This document shows, piece by piece, positions 10,038-20,057 of a stretch of 24,726 bases of DNA (within the stretch, counting starts at the first letter, position 1; each line of letters opens with the position of its first letter). The translations under genes and the position numbers were made by a program. Below the pieces are notes generated by a model, which did no database searches, was not told where the DNA came from, and saw only the letters and a program-made list of their open reading frames with translations. The DNA is from Rhizophagus sp. LPA8_4_AMF. Taxonomy: Eukaryota > Glomeromycota > Glomeromycetes > Glomerales > Glomeraceae. The stretch lies in the NCBI GenBank assembly GCA_021464525.1, contig JADRCO010000915.1, positions 1 to 24,726 on the forward strand. The letters are read 5' to 3'.

Positions 10038-12293
10038 CTATTTCCACGCAAGTGACGCAACATCATCTAAATTTTCTATATGTTCTTTGACTTCTTGACA
10101 TACATTTTCTACAGCTTTATTGTGCCAATAAATAGCTAATTCGATATTTTTTTCAGTTACCTCACCTTGCTCGTATAAAAATGCAAGGCTTTTTTGTGCA
10201 TCAACATTTCCTCCTTCTGCAGCTATTTTGTATAATTCAAATGCTTTCTCCTTATTAACAACAAAATGAATCCCATTACTATAAAAATATCCAAGCTTAT
10301 AATAAGCGTCTATAAACCCTTGTTCAGCTGATTTTTTATAAAATTCAAATGCTCGCATTTCATGTTTACTTTTTAATTCATAGTATTCACCTATTTTATA
10401 TAATGCAATTTTATTGTCATTTTCTGCAGCTTTGTGATACCAATAATTAACTTTACCCAAATCATTTTCTATTTCATCTTCACATAAAATATTTTCAACA
10501 TTACCACTTTTACCAGCTGCTTCATTATATAATTCAAATCCTTTTTCCTTATTAATTTCAGTTCCAATTCCATTTATATAGTAATATCCAAGTATAAATT
10601 TTGATTCTATAAATCCATTTTCAGCTGATTTTTTAAAATATTCAAATGCTTTAATTTCATTCTTGTTTACACCAATCCCAAATTCATAATATTCTTCTAG
10701 ATTAGTCTGTGCCACCCCGTGTCCGTTGTCTGCTGCTATTTTAAATATCTCAAATGCTTTTGTTTTATTAATCGCAGTTCCAATTCCTTTGTCATAACAA
10801 CATCCGAGTTGAAAATGAGCAACCAAATATCCTTGATCAGATGATTTTTTGTAATATTCAAAAGCTTTAATTTCATCTTTTTTAATTCCATAACCAGTTG
10901 AACCAGTTGAATAGTATACTCCAATAATAAATTGTGCTTCTTTATTACCATTATTTGCTGCTTTACTATACCAATAAAAGGCTTGTTGTAGATTTTCTTC
11001 TATACCTTCACCATCCTCAAATAAAAATCCTAAATTAATCTGTGCAATATCATGCTCTTTTTCTGCAGCCATTTTATACAACTCAAATGCTTTTACTTTA
11101 TCAATTTTATCAATTCCAATTCCTTCATTATAACATTCTCCAAGTTGAAATTGCGCATCCTTATACTCTTGTTCAGCTGATTCTTTGTATAATTTAAAAG
11201 CTTTAACTTCATCTTTTTTTACTCCTTTACCATTTTCATAACATTTACCTAAATTATATTGTGCAAATTTATTTCCACTTTCCACTGCTTTTTCATACCA
11301 ATAAATGGCTTTTTTTAAATCTTTATTTACTCCAATTTCATTTTGATAACAATTACCTAATATATTTTGTGCTTGTGAATATTCTTTGGCAGATCTAAAA
11401 TACCATTCAAAAGCTTTCTTATCATCTTTGTTAATGCCTATTCCATTTTGATAACAAATACCCACATTATATTGTGCATATATGTCTCCTTCATTAGCAG
11501 CTTTTAAATACCATTCAAATGCTTTTTTTTCATTTTTTTCTATTCCAATTCCATTTTGATAACAATACCCTAAATTATTTTGTGCACTTAAATTTCCTCC
11601 TTCTGCTGATTTTAGATAAAATTCAAATGCTTTAAATTTGTCTTTCTTTCTTTCTATTCCATATTGATAACAATTATTTAATTTTTCTAACTCTTTCTTA
11701 TTAGTATTATTAATTTCAATAGAACTATTATCTAATAATTCAAAATATTTTTCCATAGTATTAATCTCATCTTTACATAAATTTATTTCTAATCCATTAA
11801 AATTTTCAAATTGGTTATAAGATATCATATGTGCATATTCTGAATTTCTAAATTCCTTTGTAATAGAATATTTATTATATAAAATATCTAAAATATCTTT
11901 ATAATAATGGAATGATAATAAATATTTTGAAATAATGATATTAAGTAATTGATACATGGAATTTAATTTTTTATTTTCATTTTTTTCATATTTATTAATT
12001 GATAATAAATATAATTTATGAGGACATTTATTATTAATGACATATACTATATCACATTCATAAAAAAATCCTATCAAACTTGAGAACCAATTTTCATTTT
12101 CTTTATGATCTTCCATTAATTTTAAAATTATTTCAGGACTTTTTTCATTATAAATTAAAAATTCTTGTATCCATTCTGATAAAATATTTTCATATTCATT
12201 ATAATTCTCTATATTTATAATTTGACGATAAAAACTTTTTAAAAAGACTTTTAAGAAATTTTCATTATCTTTTATAATGTTATTTGAAGACAT
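10038..12293 (-). CDS. Sel1-repeat protein with ~15 repeats, 751 aa
   Basis: Predicted intracellular scaffold. Sel1 repeats are helix-turn-helix units of 36-38 residues that bind partner proteins. Residues 1-~200 are a helical, Asn/Glu/Ile-rich region without a known motif. From about 203 to 735, around 15 repeats follow the pattern A.xxLGxCYxxGxGxxKxxxKAFxxYxKAAxxG, for example NNLGYCYQNGIGIEKNEKKA. Unit 12 is degenerate. From about residue 375 onward, repeats form a higher-order unit of three ('AFEYYKKSAEQG' / 'AFELYKIAAEGG' / 'AFYWYSKAANNG'), present four times with one copy lacking the third repeat. No kinase domain is fused, although Sel1 repeats often are fused to kinases in this lineage. 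It is a single exon, and its ATG is the first in frame. Its repeat content marks it as one of a large expanded family. Confidence 0.93.
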   Translation of the reverse strand: MSSNNIIKDNENFLKVFLKSFYRQIINIENYNEYENILSEWIQEFLIYNEKSPEIILKLMEDHKENENWFSSLIGFFYECDIVYVINNKCPHKLYLLSINKYEKNENKKLNSMYQLLNIIISKYLLSFHYYKDILDILYNKYSITKEFRNSEYAHMISYNQFENFNGLEINLCKDEINTMEKYFELLDNSSIEINNTNKKELEKLNNCYQYGIERKKDKFKAFEFYLKSAEGGNLSAQNNLGYCYQNGIGIEKNEKKAFEWYLKAANEGDIYAQYNVGICYQNGIGINKDDKKAFEWYFRSAKEYSQAQNILGNCYQNEIGVNKDLKKAIYWYEKAVESGNKFAQYNLGKCYENGKGVKKDEVKAFKLYKESAEQEYKDAQFQLGECYNEGIGIDKIDKVKAFELYKMAAEKEHDIAQINLGFLFEDGEGIEENLQQAFYWYSKAANNGNKEAQFIIGVYYSTGSTGYGIKKDEIKAFEYYKKSSDQGYLVAHFQLGCCYDKGIGTAINKTKAFEIFKIAADNGHGVAQTNLEEYYEFGIGVNKNEIKAFEYFKKSAENGFIESKFILGYYYINGIGTEINKEKGFELYNEAAGKSGNVENILCEDEIENDLGKVNYWYHKAAENDNKIALYKIGEYYELKSKHEMRAFEFYKKSAEQGFIDAYYKLGYFYSNGIHFVVNKEKAFELYKIAAEGGNVDAQKSLAFLYEQGEVTEKNIELAIYWHNKAVENVCQEVKEHIENLDDVASLAWK

Positions 12294-13848
12294 TCTTTGA
12301 AAAAAGAGATTTCTATATGTATTATTAAAATCAAAGACAATTAATTATTTGTATTGTCTTATTTACACAGGTACTACAGTTACACGATCATTATATTGCG
12401 TAATACTGTGCATAATACGATTAATACGCCAAAAACTTTGTACAACTTTTTCAACCCCTGCATATCACCCGCATATCGCAAATAAAAAATCGACCTGATA
12501 TAATTCCTAAATTATTAAGAATTTTTTTGTAGGTATTAAGTAAATTTCCTAATAAAAAAAGTATGATAAAAGTATGATATAGTGATATTCTTTTAAATAT
12601 ACTTCTAAATACATTGAATTTCTGAAACATAAAGTTAATTGGTTGAATATCAGAATTGGTTTTAAATCCTAAATAATAATCGCGGGGTCGAATTAAATAT
12701 TATTTAGTTCCATTAAACGTTAAATAAACAGAGTTGAAGTATTGTATACTAATTACGATATTTTAAGAGCACCGCAGCAATATACTTAAACACTTTTGGT
12801 ATATAACATTTTTCCTGGTAGGCTATCTAAAGTCTAAATGGAGTAGAATAACTAGAATATGTCACATCCAATGTAAAAAATGTAAAAAAAAAAAATTACG
12901 GAACATGATTGGGAATACATAACATTATTAATTTACATCTCTAACATATCCATAATAAGTTTCAAAGAAGAAATGAAGTTGTGATTTTTTTCATTATAAA
13001 TTCTGTTAATAATAATTTTATTTAAATTCAAATATTTAAATTAACACATGAATGAACTAAATGTACTTTTTGGTAACAAAAATAATAATTTACATTTTTT
13101 GCAAGTTAATAAATGATTCCTAATAAAATTTGTATTTTATACGTTGCGCCCATATATTCAAACAATTCAAGTAATGTTCATAGTTATTAAAATTGTTTTC
13201 TTATCAAATATATTATGTAGTATGACCATGAAATTTTATTAACTATACTACCTATGTATATTCTTTTTCTAAATATGCTTCTTGTTCGGACTCTTAAAGA
13301 AACAAAATATTGCAAATGTATCAAGAGCTCAAATAATTAATAAAGTAATCTCAGAAATTATGAATAAAATATTTTGCCAATTAAGAATTTTAAAATGTGG
13401 TATTATAATTTGATATTCAAGATAAAAAAAGTATAAAAATGATTTTTAAGATTTTATTAAAATCAAAAGTTCAAAATTGTGGTTTAAACCGCAGCAGACC
13501 AAGCACATTATTTATTTATTGTATACATACCGTCAATTATATGAGTAATACAAATTTTTTTAATTCTTTATGTCATGCCACACAAATCAAGTCGAATCAC
13601 GTGGGAACATGTTCATGTTTATATGTACACGTATAAATAGAACGATTTTAGAGAAATCTTTTTGCGGATCATTAACAAAAATAAAAAAATGAACCCATTT
13701 TACGTAACCTTTTAATTTACTTGATAAATACGGTACGTGCACAATTATTTTGAACCTTTGTTTCGGCTTTTTTTTTATTTCTCTTCGTTTTTTGTGAAAT
13801 AATTTCATTGGCTTTACATTTTTTTCTAACTTAATAATTTTTTATAAG
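12294..13848. other. divergent intergenic region between Sel1 and kinase genes
   Basis: This holds the promoters of two genes transcribed away from each other. An inverted repeat, AAGACAAT-11-ATTGTCTT, sits at 12334-12360, about 40 bases upstream of the Sel1 ATG. A second, CTAAATAATA...TATTATTTAG, lies at 12669-12707 around a GC-rich loop (CGCGGGGTCG). A CACGTG E-box is at 13598-13603 and a TATAAATA at about 13632-13639, about 210 bases before the kinase ATG. No coding frame is convincing. Confidence 0.45.
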
Positions 13849-16800
13849 ATGTCATCACAAGACGACGACGATCAGTGTAAGAAATGTGGCGAAAAATACA
13901 TGAGTAAATATGATGCTATATATAAATGGTGTAAATCATGTCAAATAAATAATTTAAAACAAAATTTTACAAATTGGACAAGTGAAAATGAAAAAGTTGA
14001 TAATTTAATTCAAGAAATGCAATTAGAAATTAATGAGCTGGATGATATGATATTTGAATGGATACCATATGATCACTTTGATGATATTAAAGAAATAGGT
14101 AAAGGTTCTAATAAAGCATACTTATCTATATGGAAAGATGGATCATTAGATTATGATAAAAATAAATATGAATATACAAGAAAACAACAAAATAAAAAAG
14201 TTGTCTTAAAATTATATAATTTACAAAATATCATTAATGAATTTTTTATTGATCAGGTAACAAGATAATTTTTTTGAATTTAATTATCATATGTTTGTAA
14301 TAATAATAATATATATTTTTTTTCTATTAGGATAAAAAATATTCAATAACTTATATTGGTGAAGTTCTTAGAATATATGGAATATCTCAATATCCAAATA
14401 CAAAAGATTATATTATTGTTTTTCAAGATATATATTGTGAAAAGTGTGGTAAAAAATATACAAATATAATTAAAGAGTGGTGTGAACCATGTAAAATTAA
14501 TTATTTTAAAGAAAATTTTATCAGAAGTGGAAATGAAAATATTGATAGTATAATTCATGAAATGCAATTAAAAATCGATTATAAATCGGATATAATATTT
14601 GAATGGATACCATACAATCAACTAAGTAATATCCAAGAAATAGGTAAAGATGATTTTGATATAATGTATTCTGCAACATGGAAGAACGGTCCATTATGTT
14701 ATAATGATAGAGAATGGACAAGAAAATCAAATAGAGTGGTTACTTTAAAATATTTATATAATTCACAAAATATAATTAAACATTTAAATATGGTATGTAT
14801 TCTTTAGGGCCAGGACATATATTACGTAATATCCTTTTATTATAGGCGCATACCAGTAAGATATAGTGCAGCCAATTAAATTACAATATTAGATCACAAC
14901 TTTTTGCACCCTCTAAAATATTACGTAATAAATGTCAATATACGTTTAGTTGGAAACATACTGATTAGTTTTTTTTTTTTATTTTCAATAGATCAAATTC
15001 AATAAATATTCTAAAATATATGGAGTATCACAAAATCCAGATACGGAAAACTATATTATGATTTTTCCAAATATACATTGTAAAAAATGTGGTGAACCAT
15101 ATAAATGTGAAAAAGACGCAAATTATGAGTGGTGTAAATTATGTCAAATACGTAATTTAGAACAAAATTTTACAAATTGGACTAGTGGAAATGAAAAAAT
15201 TGATATTTTAATTCAAGAAATGCAATTAAAAATTAATCAACCTGATGATATAATATTTGAATGGATACCATACAATCAGTTTAATAATATTGAAGAAAAA
15301 ATTATTACTAAAGAATGTTCAGCAATATGGAAGGATGGTCCATTAAATTATAATAAAATAAATAATAAATATACAAGAAATCAACAGAATACAAAAATTA
15401 CTTTAAAATTATATAATGTCACTAAGAAATTTTTAAATGAGGTATGAAATTATCTCTTTATCTAATTTAATTTAATTTAATTACCTTTTTTTTTAAATTA
15501 ATAAAAATTTATTTTATATCATATAGGTTATAGAAGATTTAAATAGATATCACGGTAAAATTTTTGGAATTTCTCAAAATCCTTATACAAATGATTATAA
15601 TATGATTCTTCAAGATAATTATAATGAAATATGCAACAAATGTGGTAAAAAATGCCAAAAGAATTATTTGAAAAAAATCTTTCTAAATTGGACTAGTGGA
15701 AATGAAAAAATTGATAATTATATTCGAAAAAGACGAAACATCGACTCTATTAATAACAGTATATTTGAGTTTATACCATATAATCAGTTTGACGACATCA
15801 AAGAAATAAACAAAAATGATTTATATTCAGCAATATGGAAGAATGGTCCATTAAGTTGTTATAATAAGAAATGGGCAAGAGAATCAAATAAGAAAGTTTA
15901 TTTAAGATTACATTACTTACAAAATACTAATAAGTTCCTAAACAAGGTATGAAATTTTCAATATATATGTTTTGCGTCAGATGGCGATTTACGTCAGCTG
16001 ATGAGATGAGCGGCTGGCCTAGTAATGCAGGGCGACGCACTTAAGGCATTATTATATTGGGCAGTATCGGACCGATAATGTAGGCTGCATCTGACGCATA
16101 ACATATACATGTATACTTTATATATATTTAAATAATAATAAATTTTTTTTTTTTAATTTTTGTAGATTAGTAAAAATGATTTATCAATATATGGAATATC
16201 TCAAAATCGAAATACAAAATATTGTATTATTGTTTCTCAATATATAAGCTTATACTGTGAAAGTTGTGGTAAAGAATATGCAAATTATGCTAATAAAATA
16301 GATGAATGGTGTATATATTGTCAAGTAAATGATTTAAAATTAAACTTTGATAATTGGACCAGTGGAAATGAAGAAATTGATAATTTAATCCAGAAAATGC
16401 AACTAAAAGTTAAAAGCAAATATGATATGGTATTTGAATGGATTCCATACAATCAGTTTAATAATATAAAAAAATTAAATGATGATAATTTCGTTAAAAT
16501 ATATTCAGCAATATGGAAGAATGACTTTTATTATTACAAATATCTTTATGAAAAGGAACAAATAAGACGAGTAGTATCAAGAGTTGTTTTGAAATATTCA
16601 CAAAATATTACTTGTGAGGTAAATTTCTATTATATATTTGATTAAATAATGCAATTAATAATATTATTATTAATATGTATATTAATTAATAGGTTAAAAA
16701 ACATTCACCATCCATCTATGGAATATCTCAAGATCCTGTTACAGAAGATTATATTATAGTTTCTAAAAATAAATATTGCGATAAATGTGATAAAGAATAC

Positions 16801-18064
16801 ACTGTTATGAATGAGAATTGGTGTAAACCGTGTCAAATAAATGATTTAAGAGAAAATTTTATAAATTGGACTAGTGGAAATATTAAAATTGATAATTTAA
16901 TACAAGATGTGCAATTAAAAATTAGTAATCCAAGAGATATAATATTTGAATGGATACCATACAATCATTTTAGTAATATTGAAGAAATAGATAAAGGTGG
17001 TTTTGCTACAATATATTTAGCAACATGGAAAGATGGACCATTATTTTATAGTGGACGTGTTACTAAATATGTAAGAGATAAGAAAAAAATTGTTTTAAAA
17101 CAATTAGATGATTCACAAGATATTGCTACAGAATTTTTAAATGAGGTATGAAAATTTTTTTTTATTTAATTTAAACTCTTCTAATGATATATTAACAATT
17201 ATTACTTTGTTTTAATAGGTTAAAAAATATTCAACTAAAAAATATAAAGAAATTCTTGCAATATATGGAATATCTCAAAATCCTGATACAAAAAATTATA
17301 TTATGGTTCTTGATTATGCAGAAGGTGGAAATTTATTTAATTTAGTAAATAAGAATTATATGAAATTTGATTGGATGTATAATATAGAAGCGTTATCATG
17401 TATTATTACTGGTCTTAAAGAAATTCATGAAAATCAAATGGTTCATCGTGATCTTCATACGGGTAATATATTATCAATATCCGCTGATTTAGAGATTCTG
17501 GTTTCAATGTGTATATCAGATATGGGATTATGTGATAAAGCTGATAATATAGATAAAACAAATATTTATGGAGTTATGCCTTATGTAGCTCCTGAAGTGT
17601 TAAGAGGAAATTCTTATACTCAAGCGGCAGATATATATAGCTTTGGTATGATTATGTATTTTATAGCAACGGGAAGACAACCTTTCTTCAATCATGCACA
17701 TGATGAAGTTTTAGCATTAGATATCTGTAATGGAACGAGACCTGTTATAAATGATCAAGAAGCACCGAAATGTTATATTGATTTAATGAAATGGTGTTGG
17801 AACTCAAATCCAGACAATAGGCCAAGAGTAACTGAAGTATATAAATTGATTGAGATATTTCGTTTAAATATTTATAGAGAACAACAAGATTATGATATCG
17901 AAGAGCAATTCAAAAAGGCAAGTGAGTACAAAAAATCAAATTTCTTATTTTTAGAGGAAAGAAGACAATCAGCAACTCATTCACAAGCTGTTTATACATC
18001 TCGACTACTTAATTCTTTTACAAAAAGTCTTCCTCATTCTGATTGTTTAGAGTGTGAAATATAA
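13849..18064 (+). CDS. tandem N-lobe protein kinase, seven exons, ~1163 aa
   Basis: Exons are 13849-14256, 14331-14792, 14992-15441, 15527-15946, 16166-16618, 16693-17145 and 17219-18064. All introns are GT-AG and phase 0, and the joined frame is open. Exons 1-6 each carry one N-lobe unit: two CxxC pairs (Cys 10/13/28/31 in unit 1), a helix (NFTNWTSGNEKID...), then FEWIPYNQF and a kinase beta1-beta3 region (SAIWKDGPL...VVLK). Each following exon begins with IYGISQNPDTKNYI, the beta4-beta5 part. Exon 7 alone supplies the C-lobe: HRDLHTGN (Asp 960, Asn 965), DMG in place of DFG (983-985), YVAPE (to 1008) and YSFGMIMY. Only unit 6, next to the C-lobe, has a good glycine loop (DKGGFATIY) with a VLK lysine. 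Units 3 and 4 have lost the loop, unit 4 has Arg for the VLK lysine and lacks the second CxxC pair. This is a Rhizophagus-type TKL-like kinase; its substrate is unknown. Confidence 0.8.
14814..14936. mobile_element. MITE-like insertion in kinase intron 2
   Basis: The ends GACATATATTACGTAATAT (14814-14832) and, complemented, GACATTTATTACGTAATAT (14918-14936) match with one mismatch. The ends are partly self-palindromic (ATTACGTAAT), which weakens the match as evidence. Intron 2 is 199 bp against 73-85 bp for introns 1, 3, 5 and 6; removing this segment leaves about 76 bp. No clear target duplication was seen. Confidence 0.55.
15964..16107. mobile_element. GC-rich MITE in kinase intron 4
   Basis: The ends are TATATGTTTTGCGTCAGATG (15964-15983) and, complemented, TATATGTTATGCGTCAGATG (16088-16107): 19 of 20 match. 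If the element proper is TGTTTTGCG...CGCATAACA, it is flanked by TA or TATA on both sides, as for Tc1/mariner-type target duplications. The inside is far more GC-rich than its surroundings and holds the small palindrome TATCGG-A-CCGATA. Without it, intron 4 (219 bp) shrinks to about 75 bp, like its neighbours. Confidence 0.8.
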
Positions 18065-18321
18065 TATACAATTATATTCATTATCAAAAGAAATTGGGTA
18101 AAATTAGGTTTGTCAAATTTGTTAATATAAATGATAAAATGTATATTATATATCAGATATTGATTTGTTCAACACTGATTATAAAGTATATGTAAGCTTT
18201 CTTTTACTTAAATAAATCAGTTTGTAATTGAGCAAATAATTTTTTTTATAAATAAAATCGATTTATGATCTAACAAAATTTAAAATTCTCGATTTATAAC
18301 AATATTTATATTCTTGAAAAT
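18065..18321. other. kinase 3' flank
   Basis: AT-rich 3' untranslated and flanking DNA. AATAAA-like signals occur around 18210 and 18250. Nothing else was seen. Confidence 0.5.
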
Positions 18322-18460
18322 TGCTAAAAGCTCACCGGTGGTGATTGTCGTCATACCAGCATTATTGATGTACTTTTGACCGGAATTAAAAATCTAATAA
18401 AACACTGGCCGGCATTACATCATAAATTCACCACTGGTGCCATACTGGTGATATTTAGCC
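18322..18460. mobile_element. GC-rich inverted-repeat element, ~140 bp
   Basis: A GC-rich island in AT-rich DNA. The left side reads GCTAAAAGCTCACCGGTGGTGA; the complement of the right side reads GCTAAATATCACCAG...CACCAGTGGTGA. The arms are imperfect but co-linear, with a further GACCGG/CCGGC pairing inside. It resembles a miniature inverted-repeat element. No target duplication was identified, so the edges are approximate. Confidence 0.5.
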
Positions 18461-19129
18461 CTATATTTTTTTTAAAATAAGTATTCTCAACAGTACATAA
18501 CATAGTTAATGTAGTAAATATTTTAACAAATATTAAAAATAATTAAAATATCAGAAATTATGATGATGAATAATTGTAATTCTCGTGAATTTTATATATA
18601 CGGTAAAAAAAATATATATACAGATTAATAATTAATATTTTAACAATTAATGAAATATGACTAAATTTGCAATGTTTTCTTGTCCTAATCTACCAAAATA
18701 AATTTTTTTTTATTTTATGAAAAAAAGATTTTGTAAATTTTATTTGTCTGCAAATAAACGTAAAATTAAATGTTACTCTTCCAGATAAGTTTACTAAAGA
18801 TTTTTGTTGAACTACTTACTATCTGTATAAGTTACTATTTGAACACATTTTTTAAAAAAAAACATATAATGCTGTATTTGTTGCTAGTGTTATGAACGAA
18901 ACCTATAAGTTTCACCATGGGTCGATTCCAAAACTTGGCGAAACTAATTGCCAAATTTCTGAACCTTCTGAAATTCTGAAACGTGCCAATAATGTCGAAA
19001 TTTATCGAAATTAATGAAATAAAATCAATTGTATAAAGTTTTATTAATATAATAAACCTTTATTAAATGAAAATTTTATCCAAGAGACTTTAGCAACATT
19101 CAATAAATTCAATTCCTAAATGAAGGCAT
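18461..19129. other. intergenic, no supported gene
   Basis: AT-rich. A locally repetitive patch of 'ttctgaa' and 'ggcgaaa' motifs lies at about 18900-19010. The last 20 bases, read on the minus strand, would be the end of the coding relic interrupted by the Mutator-like element (stop at 19109-19111). Confidence 0.4.
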
Positions 19130-19946
19130 ATTCAAAGCGGGACCCGTTCACATTACCGACAATCATTTTACCGACAATCACTTTACTGACAGATACACTT
19201 TCCATTTTACTATGATGATATTTTGATTTCACCTATTACATTTTACAAATATATAAACAACTATTTTGTAAAAATTTTTCACACAAAAAATTTTTTAAAC
19301 TTCTCTTCCAAATACACAAAATTTACAAAATATTTTTATTGAATGGTTCTCAATAATAATTTATTAGTCTTTATCACCTTGCTGTAACATTTTAATATAA
19401 AGTTTATACTGTACTATATACAGTACATTTATTTTTTTAAAAATTTTATTAATGAGTTCAGAGCGTAATTTCACCTCTTCGGTAAAATGAAATCATCTTT
19501 TTATGCTTAAGTAAAGTTGTTTGGCAGGGTTGAAACTACATATATCTAAATTTTATAAGGAGAAAATCACATTTTTCTTAACGGCACTTACTTTCAAATA
19601 ATTTTTTTTGACTTTTGTAACATTTGTCTTCACAATATATTACCCATTATAAATTATACTTAAAATTGTTTGAATTTTTAGTATATTTTATGTCATATTA
19701 AGTATTATAATCATTCTAAATTAAATAGTTAAAAAAAAATATATCAAGATTAAAATTTAATTTTCTTTTGTTTATTAATCTTAGATCTTTTTTTTAGTTT
19801 GTTTCTTTATTAGTAAGTGTTCTAAACTACTGTACTTCAAAATGCTAAATTAATATGATAATAAAATAAAAAAAAATTACTTTATTTCATTACATATTTT
19901 GTTGGTAAAATAATTGTCGGTAATGTGAACCAGACCCATTCAAAGC
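19130..19946. mobile_element. non-autonomous Mutator-like element with 9-bp target duplication
   Basis: The element body is 19139-19937 (799 bp), flanked by a perfect 9-bp direct repeat ATTCAAAGC (19130-19138 and 19938-19946). The left end is GGGACCCGTTCACATTACCG and the complemented right end GGGTCTGGTTCACATTACCG. The match continues for 34 bases in total with four mismatches. Subterminal copies of ATTTTACCGACAATC follow on the left. The inside is AT-rich and has no long open frame, hence no transposase. A 9-bp duplication with long inverted ends fits the Mutator (MULE) superfamily. Confidence 0.85.
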
Positions 19947-20054
19947 ATCAGTCCAAGCACAATGATAATTTTTTCCTTCAAATGATCGATTAACAAAATG
20001 ATCTGCAACATGTGGCTTTAAAATACTGTCTATAAGATCTACAGAAAATTGACT
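19890..20054 (-). pseudogene. coding relic interrupted by the Mutator-like element
   Basis: The minus strand reads QFSVDLIDSILKPHVADHFV then NRSFEGKNYHCAWTDALN without a stop, which is strongly protein-like. It then runs into the element's inverted end (GSGSHYRQLFYQQNM, stop at 19890-19892). If the element and one target copy are removed, the frame instead continues MPSFRN and stops at 19109-19111. So the insertion hit about seven codons before the original end and replaced the C-terminus. Upstream, an in-frame TGA at 20055-20057 blocks the frame, so this is either an exon with an unplaced acceptor or a broken gene. The family is not recognised. Confidence 0.5.
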
Positions 20055-20057
20055 TCA

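Larger units (their letters stand above)
13876..17145 (+). repeat. six tandem coding repeats (N-lobe cassette exons), ~450 bp each
   Basis: Exons 1-6 of the kinase gene are diverged copies of one unit of about 140-154 codons, with matching exon-intron boundaries. Each unit ends near 'FLNEV' (FFIDQ, KHLNM, FLNEV, FLNK, CEV, FLNEV) and each next exon starts near 'VKKYS'. The duplication unit therefore runs from intron to intron, as in tandem exon duplication. Shared landmarks per unit are CxxCGK, EWCxxC, NWTSGNEKID, IQEMQLKI, FEWIPYNQF and IWKDGPL. Confidence 0.85.

Noticed and set aside
13439-13808. Short open frames on both strands just upstream of the kinase gene
   Set aside because: They overlap each other, lie in the presumed promoter and 5' UTR, and have no recognisable content.
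13849-18064. Regularly spaced ~450-bp repeats that might be taken for an array of separate small genes
   Set aside because: Splice sites and a continuous phase-0 frame join them to the catalytic exon; separate units have no start and no C-lobe of their own.
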